Of a stretch of 64,000 nucleotides of DNA, positions 1 to 7,928 are shown in pieces. This DNA is from CAWEHU01 sp963808965 (GTDB lineage Bacteria > Pseudomonadota > Alphaproteobacteria > Acetobacterales > Acetobacteraceae): contig CAWEHU010000007.1 in the NCBI GenBank assembly GCA_963808965.1, positions 158,427 through 222,426 of the forward strand. The letters are read 5' to 3'. How positions within the stretch are numbered: position 1 is the first letter of the stretch; each line of letters begins with the position of its first letter. A program made the translations under genes and the position numbers. A model generated the notes under the pieces. The model worked only from the letters and a program-made list of their open reading frames with translations, made no database searches and was not told where the DNA came from.

Positions 1-1
1 G

Positions 2-403
2 CGGCGGCGGCTCGAGCGGCAGGTCAGCGAGTTGCAACGCAAGCTCGCGACCGGCGGGGCGGGCGCTGAGGTCGAGGAAGTGCAGGGCGTGAAGCTCGCG
101 GCGCGCAATCTCGGCGAGGTGCCGGCGCGCGACCTCAAGGGGCTGGCCGACGCGATCCAGAAGCAGCTCGGCAGCGGGGTCGTCGCGTTGGTCTCGACCG
201 CCGAGGGCAAGGCGAGCATCGTGGTCGGCGTCTCGCCCGATCTCACCGGCCGGTTCGATGCCGTGAAGCTCGTGCGGGCGGCGAGTGCCGCGGTGGGCGG
301 CAAGGGCGGCGGCGGCAGGCCCGACCTGGCCCAGGCGGGCGGCCCGGATGGCGGGCGCGCGGACGCCGCGCTGAGCGCGGTGCGACAGGCGCTTGCGGCG
401 TAG
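2..403 (+). CDS. alaS: Alanine--tRNA ligase, C-terminal end (partial)
   Basis: The frame is open from the first bases of the window, so the gene starts upstream. The visible 133 residues match the C-terminal DHHA1/C-Ala region of alanyl-tRNA synthetase: a coiled stretch, then the segment around LGSGVVALVS and VVGVSPDLTGRFDAVKLV, then the glycine-rich GGKGGGGRPDLAQAGG and a closing helix ending in ALAA. In the family this region supports dimerisation and tRNA binding. The aminoacylation and editing domains lie outside the window, so their integrity cannot be judged. Confidence 0.93.
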   Translation, partial: RRRLERQVSELQRKLATGGAGAEVEEVQGVKLAARNLGEVPARDLKGLADAIQKQLGSGVVALVSTAEGKASIVVGVSPDLTGRFDAVKLVRAASAAVGGKGGGGRPDLAQAGGPDGGRADAALSAVRQALAA

Positions 404-455
404 GCTGCCCACGCTTTCGGCGCACGGCCCCCGAACTGTGTATGCGGCGCTCGCT

Positions 456-662
456 CTACTTCGCGATCATGACATCGGATGCCTTGATGACCGCGATCGC
501 GTCATCTCCGACCTGAAGGCCAAGCTCGTCGATTGCTTCGGTGGTGATCGACGAAGTCACGACCACGCCGCTGCTGATCTCGATACGTACATGGCCCGTC
601 GTCTGGCCCTTCTGGAGACTAACGATCTTGCCCTTGAATTGATTGCGAGCACTGAGCTTCAT
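456..662 (-). CDS. Molbindin, single Mop domain (molybdate/oxyanion-binding)
   Basis: A 68-residue protein made of one complete Mop domain. It begins MKLSARNQFKGKIVSLQKG, contains VRIEISSGVVVTSSIT and closes with LGLQVGDDAIAVIKASDVMI, the usual order of Mop strands and the serine/lysine ligand segment. Stand-alone Mop proteins form oligomers that bind molybdate or tungstate in the cytoplasm and act as a store or buffer. It lies 56 bp downstream of, and on the same strand as, a protein with molybdopterin-oxidoreductase-like domains, which suggests a shared molybdenum theme. The oxyanion cannot be told from sequence. Confidence 0.85.
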   Translation of the reverse strand: MKLSARNQFKGKIVSLQKGQTTGHVRIEISSGVVVTSSITTEAIDELGLQVGDDAIAVIKASDVMIAK

Positions 663-718
663 TTCAGGCCTCCGTTAAGCGCGCGAATAGAGCGAAGCGT
701 GTTGAGATACCTGGTAAC

Positions 719-1777
719 CTACGACGCCGCCGAGCCGGCACGTCGTCGAAGGGTCACCAGCCCGGCAACGCCGGCCAGCAGCAGCGCAAGACTCGCCGGC
801 TCAGGAACCGCGGTCGGATCGAAGACGGTTAGGCTCGCCAGGTTGGACACGTAGCGTCCGCCGGCGAGATCTCCGGGCACCACGAGCCGGGCAAAGCCGT
901 CCGGACCGTTTCCCAGCTGGCCCAGCGTGTCCGAGTAAGCGATCAAGATGGGAGCATTCCCGAAACTGGGCGATAGCTCGCCGAGCGCGAAGGCTACCTC
1001 ATAGCCGTCGCTGCCGGTCGCGACGACCATCTTGCGCAGGATGTCGTTCTTGATTGCCGGATCAGTGAGGACGCCGGCAGCGCCGAGCACGTCCCACAAC
1101 AATGCGCCGGTGTAAGTGTCTGTCACCGGTGTCCCCCCAGCCATGTAAGTGACCGTGGTCGTATGCGGAGTCAGAGCCTCGAGAGTGGACAGCGTGTAGG
1201 TCAGGTCCGTCGCCACCGCGCCGCCGACGGAGAACTGGGTCGTCGGACCGCCCCCGGTGCCTGCCTCCATCGGAGCGATGCCGACATGCAGATCGGCTAA
1301 GTTGGACACGTAGCGGCCGCCGGCCACATCGCCCGCGGCGGCGATCCGCGCGAAGCCGTCGGGCACGGGAAGCCCGCCGCCCGTATCGGCATAGGCGACG
1401 AGGTCAGGCTTGTGACCGAAATTCGGAGCGATCTCGCCTGCCGAAACCACTGCCTTGTAGCCGTCACTCCCGGTGGCGACCACATACGTCCGTAATACAT
1501 CGTTCTTGATCGCGGGATCGGTCTCGATGCCGCCTGCCGCCTGGAGGAGGGTCCAGAGCGTCGGCCCGGTGAAGGTATCGGTACGGGGGCTTCCGCCCGC
1601 CTCATAGCTTAGGGTCTTCGTAGTCGGCGGGAGCGCCTGGAGCGCGGCGAGGTCATAAGCACCCGGCGCCGCTACCTGGCCGGAGAGGGTGAAGGACGTG
1701 GTCGGAGCGGCGTCGGCTGTTCCAGCGAAGGCCAAGCAGCAAGCGGCAGCCAGGACCAGTTTCGGGAATTTATGCAT
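719..1777 (-). CDS. PEP-CTERM protein with two tandem molybdopterin-oxidoreductase-like domains
   Basis: A 352-residue exported protein. Residues 1-23 are a signal peptide ending in TADAAPT. Two repeated domains of about 135 residues follow (roughly 26-165 and 180-315). Each has a motif of the type TDTFTGPTLW or TDTYTGALLW, a DPAIKND..R..VVATGSDGY segment, and ends in PDGFAR..., GD.AGGRYVSNL. This resembles the sulfite-oxidase (Oxidored_molyb) fold. The C-terminus (VPEPASLALLLAGVAGLVTLRRR) is a PEP-CTERM tag, so sorting by an exosortase is expected. The cofactor-ligating cysteine of true SUOX enzymes is not evident, so cofactor binding and catalysis are unproven; it may be a fold relative with a structural role. 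Confidence 0.8.
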   Translation of the reverse strand: MHKFPKLVLAAACCLAFAGTADAAPTTSFTLSGQVAAPGAYDLAALQALPPTTKTLSYEAGGSPRTDTFTGPTLWTLLQAAGGIETDPAIKNDVLRTYVVATGSDGYKAVVSAGEIAPNFGHKPDLVAYADTGGGLPVPDGFARIAAAGDVAGGRYVSNLADLHVGIAPMEAGTGGGPTTQFSVGGAVATDLTYTLSTLEALTPHTTTVTYMAGGTPVTDTYTGALLWDVLGAAGVLTDPAIKNDILRKMVVATGSDGYEVAFALGELSPSFGNAPILIAYSDTLGQLGNGPDGFARLVVPGDLAGGRYVSNLASLTVFDPTAVPEPASLALLLAGVAGLVTLRRRAGSAAS

Positions 1778-1924
1778 TCACTCGCTCCTTGTGGGCGCAG
1801 GGGCCGCAACCCGTTATGTTCGATCGACTATAACGGTGATGCTGCGCCTGTCACTCTCGCGGGAGCGTGCGGTGCGGCAGGTGCTGGCAGCCTTGAGACC
1901 TTGCGGCTGTCCGGCGACAGTGCA

Positions 1925-1947
1925 TGTACAATCCCATGTTGTGTACA
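1925..1947. promoter_or_regulatory. Inverted repeat upstream of vapB, likely autoregulatory operator
   Basis: Two TGTACA hexamers (1925-1930 and 1942-1947) sit 17 bp apart, with further symmetry (GTACAA against TTGTGTAC). They end 15 bp before the antitoxin ATG. Toxin-antitoxin operons are commonly repressed by their own antitoxin at such palindromes. Operator function is inferred from position and symmetry only. Confidence 0.45.
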
Positions 1948-1962
1948 GAGAAGGACGCGGAA

Positions 1963-2217
1963 ATGGCGCTCCAGATCGCCAATCCATCGGTGGTCCGGAA
2001 AATCGAACAACTCGCCCGCAGGACCGGACTCGGGAAAACCGCGGCGGTGGAAAAGGCTGTCGATCGTCTGATGGCTGAAGAAGGCCTAGGCGAGGGCGGC
2101 GGAGCATGGGAGCGGCTGAACGCCATTCTCGCCCAGCTCGATCGCGTTCCTGATTTACCGGAGCCGTTCGATCCTTTGCAGTGGGACGACGACGGTTGCA
2201 CTGATGATCGCGATTGA
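1963..2217 (+). CDS. vapB: VapB-like antitoxin (Rv0623/PSK-type transcription factor family)
   Basis: An 84-residue protein beginning MALQIANPSVVRKIEQLARR, with TGLGKTAAVEKAVDRLM, the N-terminal ribbon-helix-helix-like DNA-binding segment of the Rv0623 family. The acidic C-terminal tail (PFDPLQWDDDG) is typical of the toxin-neutralising part. The ATG at 1963 is preferred over an upstream in-frame ATG because it starts exactly at the conserved domain and has AAGGA upstream. It overlaps the toxin frame by 14 bp, the usual arrangement of a coupled operon. Since the toxin is truncated, this antitoxin may be an orphan. Confidence 0.82.
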   Translation: MALQIANPSVVRKIEQLARRTGLGKTAAVEKAVDRLMAEEGLGEGGGAWERLNAILAQLDRVPDLPEPFDPLQWDDDGCTDDRD

Positions 2218-2530
2218 CACCTCGGCAATCATCGTCATGGCTTTCGGGGAACCGGAGCGCGACACGTTCAGGCGCGTCATACAGGACGCGAGCAAGGCCC
2301 TGATCAGCACCGTGTCAGTGGTCGAGGCCCGCATGGTCGTGCATGGCCGGCGTGGTCAGCGGGCTGTCGTGCTGGTGGACGCCCCTCAGGCTCTCTTGAC
2401 TATGCTGTATCGCTCGACGGACCGCCTCCGTCGTTGTGGCGCTCCCGTGCAGAACCTGGCCCATAGCGCATCCTTCCACTCGCGTGACAAGACTGCACCA
2501 TCAAACCCTGGGATCAAACACCTAGACTGA
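2204..2530 (+). pseudogene. vapC: Truncated VapC-like PIN-domain toxin
   Basis: The first ~58 residues are a good PIN-domain start: MIAIDTSAIIVMAFGEPE carries the first catalytic Asp (IDTSA), and STVSVVEARMVVHGRRG carries the conserved Glu region. After VLVD the sequence turns into an unrelated tail (APQALLTMLYRSTDRLRR...) and lacks the later NFGD-type acidic motif and the closing strand of a normal protein of about 130 residues. The catalytic site is therefore incomplete and ribonuclease activity is not expected. The break point near position 2380 looks like a recombination or deletion junction rather than a simple frameshift. Confidence 0.75.
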
Positions 2531-2858
2531 TATTGCCGTGACGACGTGAGAGACGGCGGCGGAGGCTGCCCGGAAACAGGACCGACCCAAAGGGATTGCG
2601 CCGGCCGGAGGCACGCGCACGCAAGCTCTCATTCATCCTCGCGAAAGCGAGGATCCACTGTTCATAGATAGGGCTGCATCGGACGGCTCAGTCTTTCGGG
2701 GCGCCTCGACCTTCGCGGGACTAGCTTCCCCGCTTTTGAGCGGGAACGAACGGAAGGGAGCCGGGCCGTTCACGGTCAGCCTAAACGAGTGCAGAATTGG
2801 CTCCTGTTGCATCTGAGCGGCAGGAACGCCGATATTCGTGCGCTCTCTGGAGCAGACC
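2531..2858. other. Intergenic region with palindromic elements
   Basis: No convincing gene is seen between the toxin remnant and the DUF29 gene. It holds two short palindromes. One is a perfect hairpin at 2635-2654 (8-bp arms, GAAA loop). The other is an imperfect one at 2726-2746 with a TTCCC/GGGAA stem. The first resembles the short dispersed CGCGAAAGCG palindromes found between genes in many alphaproteobacteria. Confidence 0.5.
2635..2654. repeat. Short intergenic palindrome (REP-like hairpin)
   Basis: ATCCTCGC at 2635-2642 and GCGAGGAT at 2647-2654 pair perfectly around a GAAA tetraloop. There is no T-tract, so it is unlikely to be a classic intrinsic terminator. Only one copy of this exact element was noticed in the window; dispersal in the genome is assumed from family resemblance. 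Confidence 0.5.
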
Positions 2859-3332
2859 ATGCGTGGGCATCTCTACAACAGCGACGTGCTGAGCTGGTCC
2901 GAGCAGCAGGCGGCACTGCTGCGGCGGCTGGCGTGCGGGGAAAAGGTCAACACCGAGATCGATTGGCCGAATGTAATCGAGGAGGTGCGGGACGTGGGGC
3001 AATCGGAACTGCGGGCTGTCCGCAGTCTCCTGGCGCGAGCTATCGAGCATCTGCTCAAGATCCAAGGCTGGCCCACCGGTCCGGTCGAGCATTGGCGGCG
3101 CGAGGTCCTCGCCTTTTTGCTTGATGCGCGCCGGAGCTGGGCGCCTTCCATGCATGGGCGAATTGATCTGTTTCAACTCTACGAGGACGCCTGGGCCGCG
3201 ACGAGCGCGTCGACCCTCGAAGGCGAGCCGCCGAATGCCCTGCCTCCGCGCTGCCCATTTGGCATCGAACACCTCATCGTCGAACGCCCGCGGATTCCCG
3301 ACCTCGATTTTCTATTAGCGATGCTGCGTTGA
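2859..3332 (+). CDS. DUF29 family protein
   Basis: A 157-residue protein, start chosen at the ATG preceded by GGAGCAGACC. It follows the DUF29 pattern: YNSDVLSWSEQQAALLRRL near the N-terminus, then IDWPNVIEEVRDVGQSELRAVRSLL, then HLLKIQGWP and W.REVLAFLLDARR, and a C-terminal PFGIEHL and PDLDFLL. The family is widespread in cyanobacteria and alphaproteobacteria; its biochemical function is unknown. It is an all-helical cytoplasmic protein with no signal peptide. Nothing in the surroundings assigns a role. Confidence 0.85.
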   Translation: MRGHLYNSDVLSWSEQQAALLRRLACGEKVNTEIDWPNVIEEVRDVGQSELRAVRSLLARAIEHLLKIQGWPTGPVEHWRREVLAFLLDARRSWAPSMHGRIDLFQLYEDAWAATSASTLEGEPPNALPPRCPFGIEHLIVERPRIPDLDFLLAMLR

Positions 3333-3357
3333 TCGGTCTTGGACGCGAGGAGGCAGA

Positions 3358-3879
3358 ATGAAAGCCGAGGAACTTCGGTCACGGCAGGCGCCGCTGAAAC
3401 AGGGCTATCGTGAATCTCCGGCGAGCGCGCTCATCCCGGCGCGCGCGGAGTGTACGCTCGACATGCAGGACATCGCCTGCGTCGTGCGCTCCTGGCGCGG
3501 CGAAACCACCGCAGGACTGCATACGGCCGCAGGCGGCACCGGCGAGCTCGCTTGCTCGGCGGACATGCTGCTCGAGGCCCTGGTTGCCTGCGCCGGGGTG
3601 ACGCTGCGGGCGGTCGCAACCGCGATGGGCGTCGCGCTGCGGGGAGGTCGGGTGATCGCGGAGGGGCGCTGGGATGCGCGCGGGACACTCGGGGTCGACA
3701 AGACAGCCCCGATCGGGCTGACGGAGATCACACTCACCTTCGAGCTGGACACCGATGCGGACCCGGCGAAACTCGCCCGCCTCATCGAGACGGCCGAGCG
3801 GTTTTGCGTCATCGCTGAGACGCTCAAACACCCGCCCCGGCTTGCGGTGACGCATCGCGTGGTCGCGAGCGCGTCCTGA
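3358..3879 (+). CDS. OsmC family protein
   Basis: A 173-residue protein with the OsmC/Ohr fold. The first conserved cysteine is in LVACAGVTLRAVA (about residue 81) and the second in AERFCVIAETLKHPP (about 150), the positions of the peroxidatic and resolving thiols of OsmC-like hydroperoxide reductases. Both cysteines being present favours a thiol-dependent peroxidase role on organic hydroperoxides over a structural homologue. It is about 25 residues longer than a minimal OsmC, with an N-terminal extension. It follows the DUF29 gene by 25 bp and may be co-transcribed with it. Confidence 0.82.
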   Translation: MKAEELRSRQAPLKQGYRESPASALIPARAECTLDMQDIACVVRSWRGETTAGLHTAAGGTGELACSADMLLEALVACAGVTLRAVATAMGVALRGGRVIAEGRWDARGTLGVDKTAPIGLTEITLTFELDTDADPAKLARLIETAERFCVIAETLKHPPRLAVTHRVVASAS

Positions 3880-4216
3880 GACCGCCTGAGATCTCGGGTA
3901 GGGAATCGCGAGGCGGGATCGTTGCGGAGCTCGCGCACAGCACGACCACCCCGTTATCGCTGCACCTGCGTCTGCACGCATAAGAAGTAATAATCCCCAA
4001 TCGTGCAAGCCAGGCCCCTAAGAAATAGGATAATCGTCCTTACTATCGTTTTTACTTAGCGAGCATTCCGCCGAATGATGACGGAGCCCTTTAACTCGCT
4101 TCCCGTTCCGCGAGTTCGCGTACTTAATTCACCGGGTCGGTGATGCCTTGCCGGACCGAGGACGGCGTAAAGCAAGGACTGACTTGCATGGCTAAGGAAC
4201 AAGGCTCATTCGCCCC
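3880..4216. other. Intergenic region, no gene recognised
   Basis: No long or well-biased frame is seen. A short frame at 4188-4262 (24 codons, ATG with AAGGA upstream) overlaps the start of the next gene out of frame and could be a leader peptide, but support is weak. The stretch around 4020-4130 is relatively AT-richer than its surroundings, as expected of a promoter region; no clear -35/-10 pair was found. Confidence 0.35.
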
Positions 4217-5077
4217 GTGCCCGCCCCGGGAAGCGCTCCCCCGGGCATCAGTGCTTGTGTGACACACCTCAACCGATCAGGCCTTAGTCAAAGCGGTCAG
4301 GCCGGCAAATTGCCATTCTCTAAGGCAATCCGCACGGGGCGACGATCCACCTGGCCTGCAAACGTGTTCATCGGCTGGCGTGGCCTGGCGTGGTTCTGGG
4401 CAATCATACTGGGCATCGGGATGACAGGTGCGGCGATATTGCAGATCGCCGGTCCGCCTCTGACCAATTCAGGCACCTCTCCTAGCCACCGCACTGGATC
4501 GAGCGAGCAGGCGCTGCCGGGAAACAGGCTGGCGGGCGCCCAGCGGCTTGCGTCCGTCGCTCCCTTTGTTGAGGAGACGCGGTCTACAAACGACTCTGCG
4601 CAACAACCGCTCGCGCCCCGCGATACGGTACCGAACCTCTCCCACACCGAAGCGCCGGCCGTGGAGCGGGCTGCTCCTGATCGGGAGCGTGCCCAGGCGC
4701 CGCGCCTCACGGATGATCCGCAGAAAACCCTTACCCCGAATGCGAGATCAAGCGGCGATACATCGGTGCCGGCCACGGCTGCTCAGCCCGCACCTGAGTT
4801 GTGGCTCTCGATTCACTGCTCGGCCAGCTCCGGCCCGGAAGCGCAACGGCTGGCCCAGAAAGTCGGGTCTCGTTTCGATCACACCGAGATACGGAGCGAA
4901 ACCAGGCTCCCTATGACGGCGCTTGTCCGCTTCTCCCTTCCGAGCGACCACGCGGCAGCGCGCGCAGTGGGAAAAGCGTTGGCCGACATGGGGTATACTT
5001 GGCGCATCGAGAATCTCTCGGCGCGCGCCCCTGCCTCCCCGTCCCGCGTGATCGAAGTGTGGATGCCCTTCCGCTAA
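4217..5077 (+). CDS. Membrane-anchored protein with a conserved C-terminal domain of unknown function
   Basis: About 286 residues if started at GTG 4217; a later start is possible because the first ~50 residues look poorly conserved. One transmembrane helix (GLAWFWAIILGIGMTGAAIL, about residues 57-78) is followed by a long Pro/Ser/Thr-rich linker (about 85-190). A compact C-terminal domain follows (WLSIHCSASSGPEAQRLAQK ... PSRVIEVWMPFR). That domain looks like a periplasmic ferredoxin-like or SPOR-like alpha/beta unit: paired helices separated by ALVRFSLPSDHAAARAV. The likely topology is a short cytoplasmic N-terminus with a periplasmic domain. I do not recognise a function. Confidence 0.55.
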   Translation: MPAPGSAPPGISACVTHLNRSGLSQSGQAGKLPFSKAIRTGRRSTWPANVFIGWRGLAWFWAIILGIGMTGAAILQIAGPPLTNSGTSPSHRTGSSEQALPGNRLAGAQRLASVAPFVEETRSTNDSAQQPLAPRDTVPNLSHTEAPAVERAAPDRERAQAPRLTDDPQKTLTPNARSSGDTSVPATAAQPAPELWLSIHCSASSGPEAQRLAQKVGSRFDHTEIRSETRLPMTALVRFSLPSDHAAARAVGKALADMGYTWRIENLSARAPASPSRVIEVWMPFR

Positions 5078-5217
5078 CGAGCGCGGCGGTTGCTTCGAAG
5101 AGGGTCGAGTTCCGCCGGATGTGTGATCTACCTCACAGTGCGAGCCCGCGCCGCTTGCGAAACTGACGGCCTCGCCCGTCTCGCATGGGCGCAAACAACC
5201 GGCCAAGGGGCACCGCC

Positions 5218-5712
5218 GTGATCCACCACGTTTCCATCCCGGCCAAAGACCCGAAACATGTCGCCAAGGTGCTCGCCGAGGTGATGCAGGGGCGAGCCTA
5301 TCCATTCCCGGGCAACATCCCGGATTCCTTCATGGCGGTCAGCGGCGACCCGCACGGAACCATGATCGAAGTCTACCCCGAGGCCATGACGCTCGTGCCC
5401 GGCGAAGGAGATGACCAGGTGCGGACCGCCCGGCAGCGAGAGGTGCCTCCGGCCTGGCCGTTTCATCTGCTGCTGTCCGTACCGATTTGCCAGACCAGCA
5501 TAGAGGGAATCGGCGCGCGCGAGGGCTGGCGCACGCAGCTCCATGGCCGGGGGGCTCCCGGCCAGCCGCCGCTCTTTCACGTCATCGAATTCTGGATCGA
5601 AAACCGTCTTATGATCGAGTTGGTGACGGAGCAGATGACCGCCCCCTATACCGACCTGGTTCAAATCTGGAAGCTCGACGCCATGTTGGGGCGGACCGGC
5701 GCACCGGCCTGA
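5218..5712 (+). CDS. VOC/glyoxalase-like protein of unknown function
   Basis: About 164 residues, starting at GTG 5218, which is preceded by AAGGGG at optimal spacing and begins IHHVSIPAKDPKHVAKVLAEV. This is the typical opening of a vicinal-oxygen-chelate domain, with a His near the N-terminus and a HGTMIEVYP segment carrying the Glu of the metal site. The second half (PFHLLLSVPI ... LFHVIEFWIENRLMIELVTEQMT) forms the paired module. Substrate cannot be inferred. No partner gene is adjacent in an obvious operon; the next gene starts 114 bp on. Confidence 0.6.
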   Translation: MIHHVSIPAKDPKHVAKVLAEVMQGRAYPFPGNIPDSFMAVSGDPHGTMIEVYPEAMTLVPGEGDDQVRTARQREVPPAWPFHLLLSVPICQTSIEGIGAREGWRTQLHGRGAPGQPPLFHVIEFWIENRLMIELVTEQMTAPYTDLVQIWKLDAMLGRTGAPA

Positions 5713-5826
5713 TCTCGCCCCGAGGCTTGCGCTCAGGTTCCGCCTGACATTCGCGTGTCAGGCGGTTCCGATCGCGCGACCCGTGCCAAAATAGGCGGAG
5801 TTCAGCCCTCTCCGGAATTCCACACC

Positions 5827-7069
5827 GTGTCAGCCGAGACGCAGTCGCCCCAGACGATCACGCTCCCCGCGCGCCGCGAGGGGACGGTCTTCGCCATCCT
5901 CATCGCGATCAGCATCTGCCACTTCCTGAACGACCTGGTGCAGTCGCTGGTCCCCGCCGTGTATCCGATTCTGAAGCAGAGCTTCGGGCTCGATTTCGGT
6001 CAGGTCGGGCTGATCACGCTCACCTTCCAGCTCACCGCGTCGCTGATGCAGCCGGTCGTCGGGCTGTATACCGACCTGCGGCCGCTACCCTACTCGCTGC
6101 CGCTCGGCATGGGGTCGACGCTCGTCGGTTTGTTGCTGCTCTCGGTCGCGCCGAGCTTTGGGATAATCCTGCTCGCCGCGGCTCTGATCGGGCTCGGCTC
6201 TTCTGTTTTCCACCCCGAAATCCTCCCGCGTTGCGCGCTTGGCCTCGGGCGGGCGGCACGGACTCGCGCAGTCCGTCTTCCAGGTGGGTGGCAACGGCGG
6301 CTCGGCGGTCGGGCCACTGCTTGCGGCGTTCATCGTCGTGCCGCACGGACAAATCAGCATTGCCTGGTTTTCGGCGGCGACGCTGCTTGCGATCGCGATT
6401 TTGACCGGGGTGAGCAATTGGTACAAAGGCCGTCTGGCCCCGCGCAAATCCGGCGCCGTCAGCAAGCGTGCGCCGGGGATGCCGCATCTGTCCTCGCGCC
6501 AGGTGACGCTGGCGCTGGCGGTCCTGCTCGCGTTGATCTTCTCGAAGTTCTTCTACACCGCGAGCCTGAACACGTACTACACGTTCTTTCTGATCCAGAA
6601 ATTCCACTTGTCGGTGCAAAACGCGCAGATCCACTTGTTCATCTTCCTGGGCGCGATGGCGGCGGGAACGCTGATCGGGGGTCCGATCGGCGACCGAGTC
6701 GGGCGAAAATACGTGATTTGGTTCTCGATCTTGGGCGTATTTCCGTTCACCGCGATGCTGCCTTACGCGAACCTGTTCTGGACCGGCGTGCTGTCCGTGG
6801 TGATCGGGCTGATCCTCGCCTCGGCATTCCCGTCGATCCTGGTCTATGCCCAGGAGTTGGTGCCGGGGAAGATCGGCACCATCGCCGGTTTGTTCTTCGG
6901 CTTCGCGTTCGGCATGGGTGGGCTGGGCGCGGCGGTGCTGGGTCAGGTCGCCGATCGGACGAGCGTCGAATTCGTCTACCGGATCTGCGCCTTCCTGCCG
7001 CTCATCGGGCTGTTCACGGTGTTCCTGCCTAATCTGGAACCAACGTTCAGGCGACGCCGTAGCGCCTGA
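5827..7069 (+). CDS. fsr: Fosmidomycin-resistance-type MFS exporter, split by one frameshift
   Basis: The N-terminal part (from GTG 5827) contains ICHFLNDLVQSLVPAVYPIL and GLGSSVFHPE, hallmark segments of the Fsr family. The rest continues in another frame from ASGGRHGLAQSVFQVGGNGG, again Fsr-like, to 7069. Twelve membrane segments can be counted across both parts. The break is at 6217-6220, where GAAA stands for an expected GAA; removing one A restores HPESSRVARLASGGRHG-like continuity. In the family these proteins export fosmidomycin and related compounds. A single-A insertion in a homopolymer suggests a consensus error, but a real lesion cannot be excluded. Confidence 0.8.
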
Positions 7070-7912
7070 ACCAGTCCAGCATCCGCCGCCAGCCGTCTTC
7101 CGCATCGGCGCGCCGGTAGCTCGGGCGGTAGTCCGCGTGAAATCCATGCGGCGCGTCGGGATAGATGACGATCTCGACTGTTTTCCCGGCAGCCCGGGCC
7201 TTCGTCTCCGCTTCTCGGACCATCGCGACCGGGATGCTCGCATCCTGGCCGCCGTACAGACCGAGCAGCGGGCATTTCAGATCCGCGGCCACGTCGAGAG
7301 GGTTTCGCGGCTGGATGTCGCTTGTCGGCCCGGAAAGCGGACCGTACCAGGCGACGGCGGCCTTCAGCGCCGGATTATGCGTGGCATACAACCAGACGAC
7401 CCGGCCGCCGCGGCAAAAGCCGGTCACGCCGAGGCGCGACCCATCGCCGTGATTCATCCCGGCCCAGCGCGCGACCGCGTCGATGTCCTGCATCATCTGT
7501 GCGATCCGGCGCTCGCGAGATCACGTCCCGGAAAATTTGCTGGGAGTCGGTCATCTTCGAGAGATCGCCGAGACGCGCATAGTATTCGCCGCGCGACCGC
7601 GAGATACCCGGCTTTGGCGAGCCGGCGGCAAATGTCCTTGATGTATTCGTGGACGCCGAAAATCTCCTCGATCACCAGCACGATCGGGAACGGCCCGGCC
7701 CCTGCCGGTCTCGCCGCATAGCCGGGTAGGTGGCCATCAGCGACGGGGATTTGCACCTCCCCGGCCTCCAGCCCGGTGGTGTCGGTATGGATCGCTTGCG
7801 CGTCCACCCGCGCCGTCGCGAGGGTGAATCCGCTTATAAGGCTTGTCATCACGAAGCCGCGCCGGGCGAGCGGATAACGCCCCAGGCCGGCTAGTTCCTC
7901 TATCTGGTCCAT
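7047..7912 (-). pseudogene. Dienelactone hydrolase family protein, two frameshifts
   Basis: The N-terminal part (7493-7912) has a twin-arginine-like leader (ARRGFVMTSLISGFTLATA) and VLVIEEIFGVHEYIKDICRRL, typical of the DLH family. The middle (YYARLGDLSKMTDSQQIFRD) is in a second frame. The C-terminal part (7047-7496) has the nucleophile motif GVTGFCRGGR with the family's cysteine, then GGQDASIPV and PDAPHGFHADYRPSY with Asp and His of the triad. Breaks lie near 7605 and 7500, each explained by one extra base. All triad residues are present. If the indels are errors this is an exported alpha/beta hydrolase acting on a lactone or ester. It overlaps fsr tail-to-tail by 23 bp. Confidence 0.75.
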
Positions 7913-7928
7913 TGCGTCCTGCCCCGGC

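Noticed and set aside
2204..2530. Intact VapC toxin
   Set aside because: The C-terminal half of the PIN domain is replaced by unrelated sequence and the later acidic motif is absent.
6032..7243. A 403-codon minus-strand frame opposite fsr
   Set aside because: Shadow of the transporter; highly charged, lacks any motif, and crosses the start of the dienelactone hydrolase end region.
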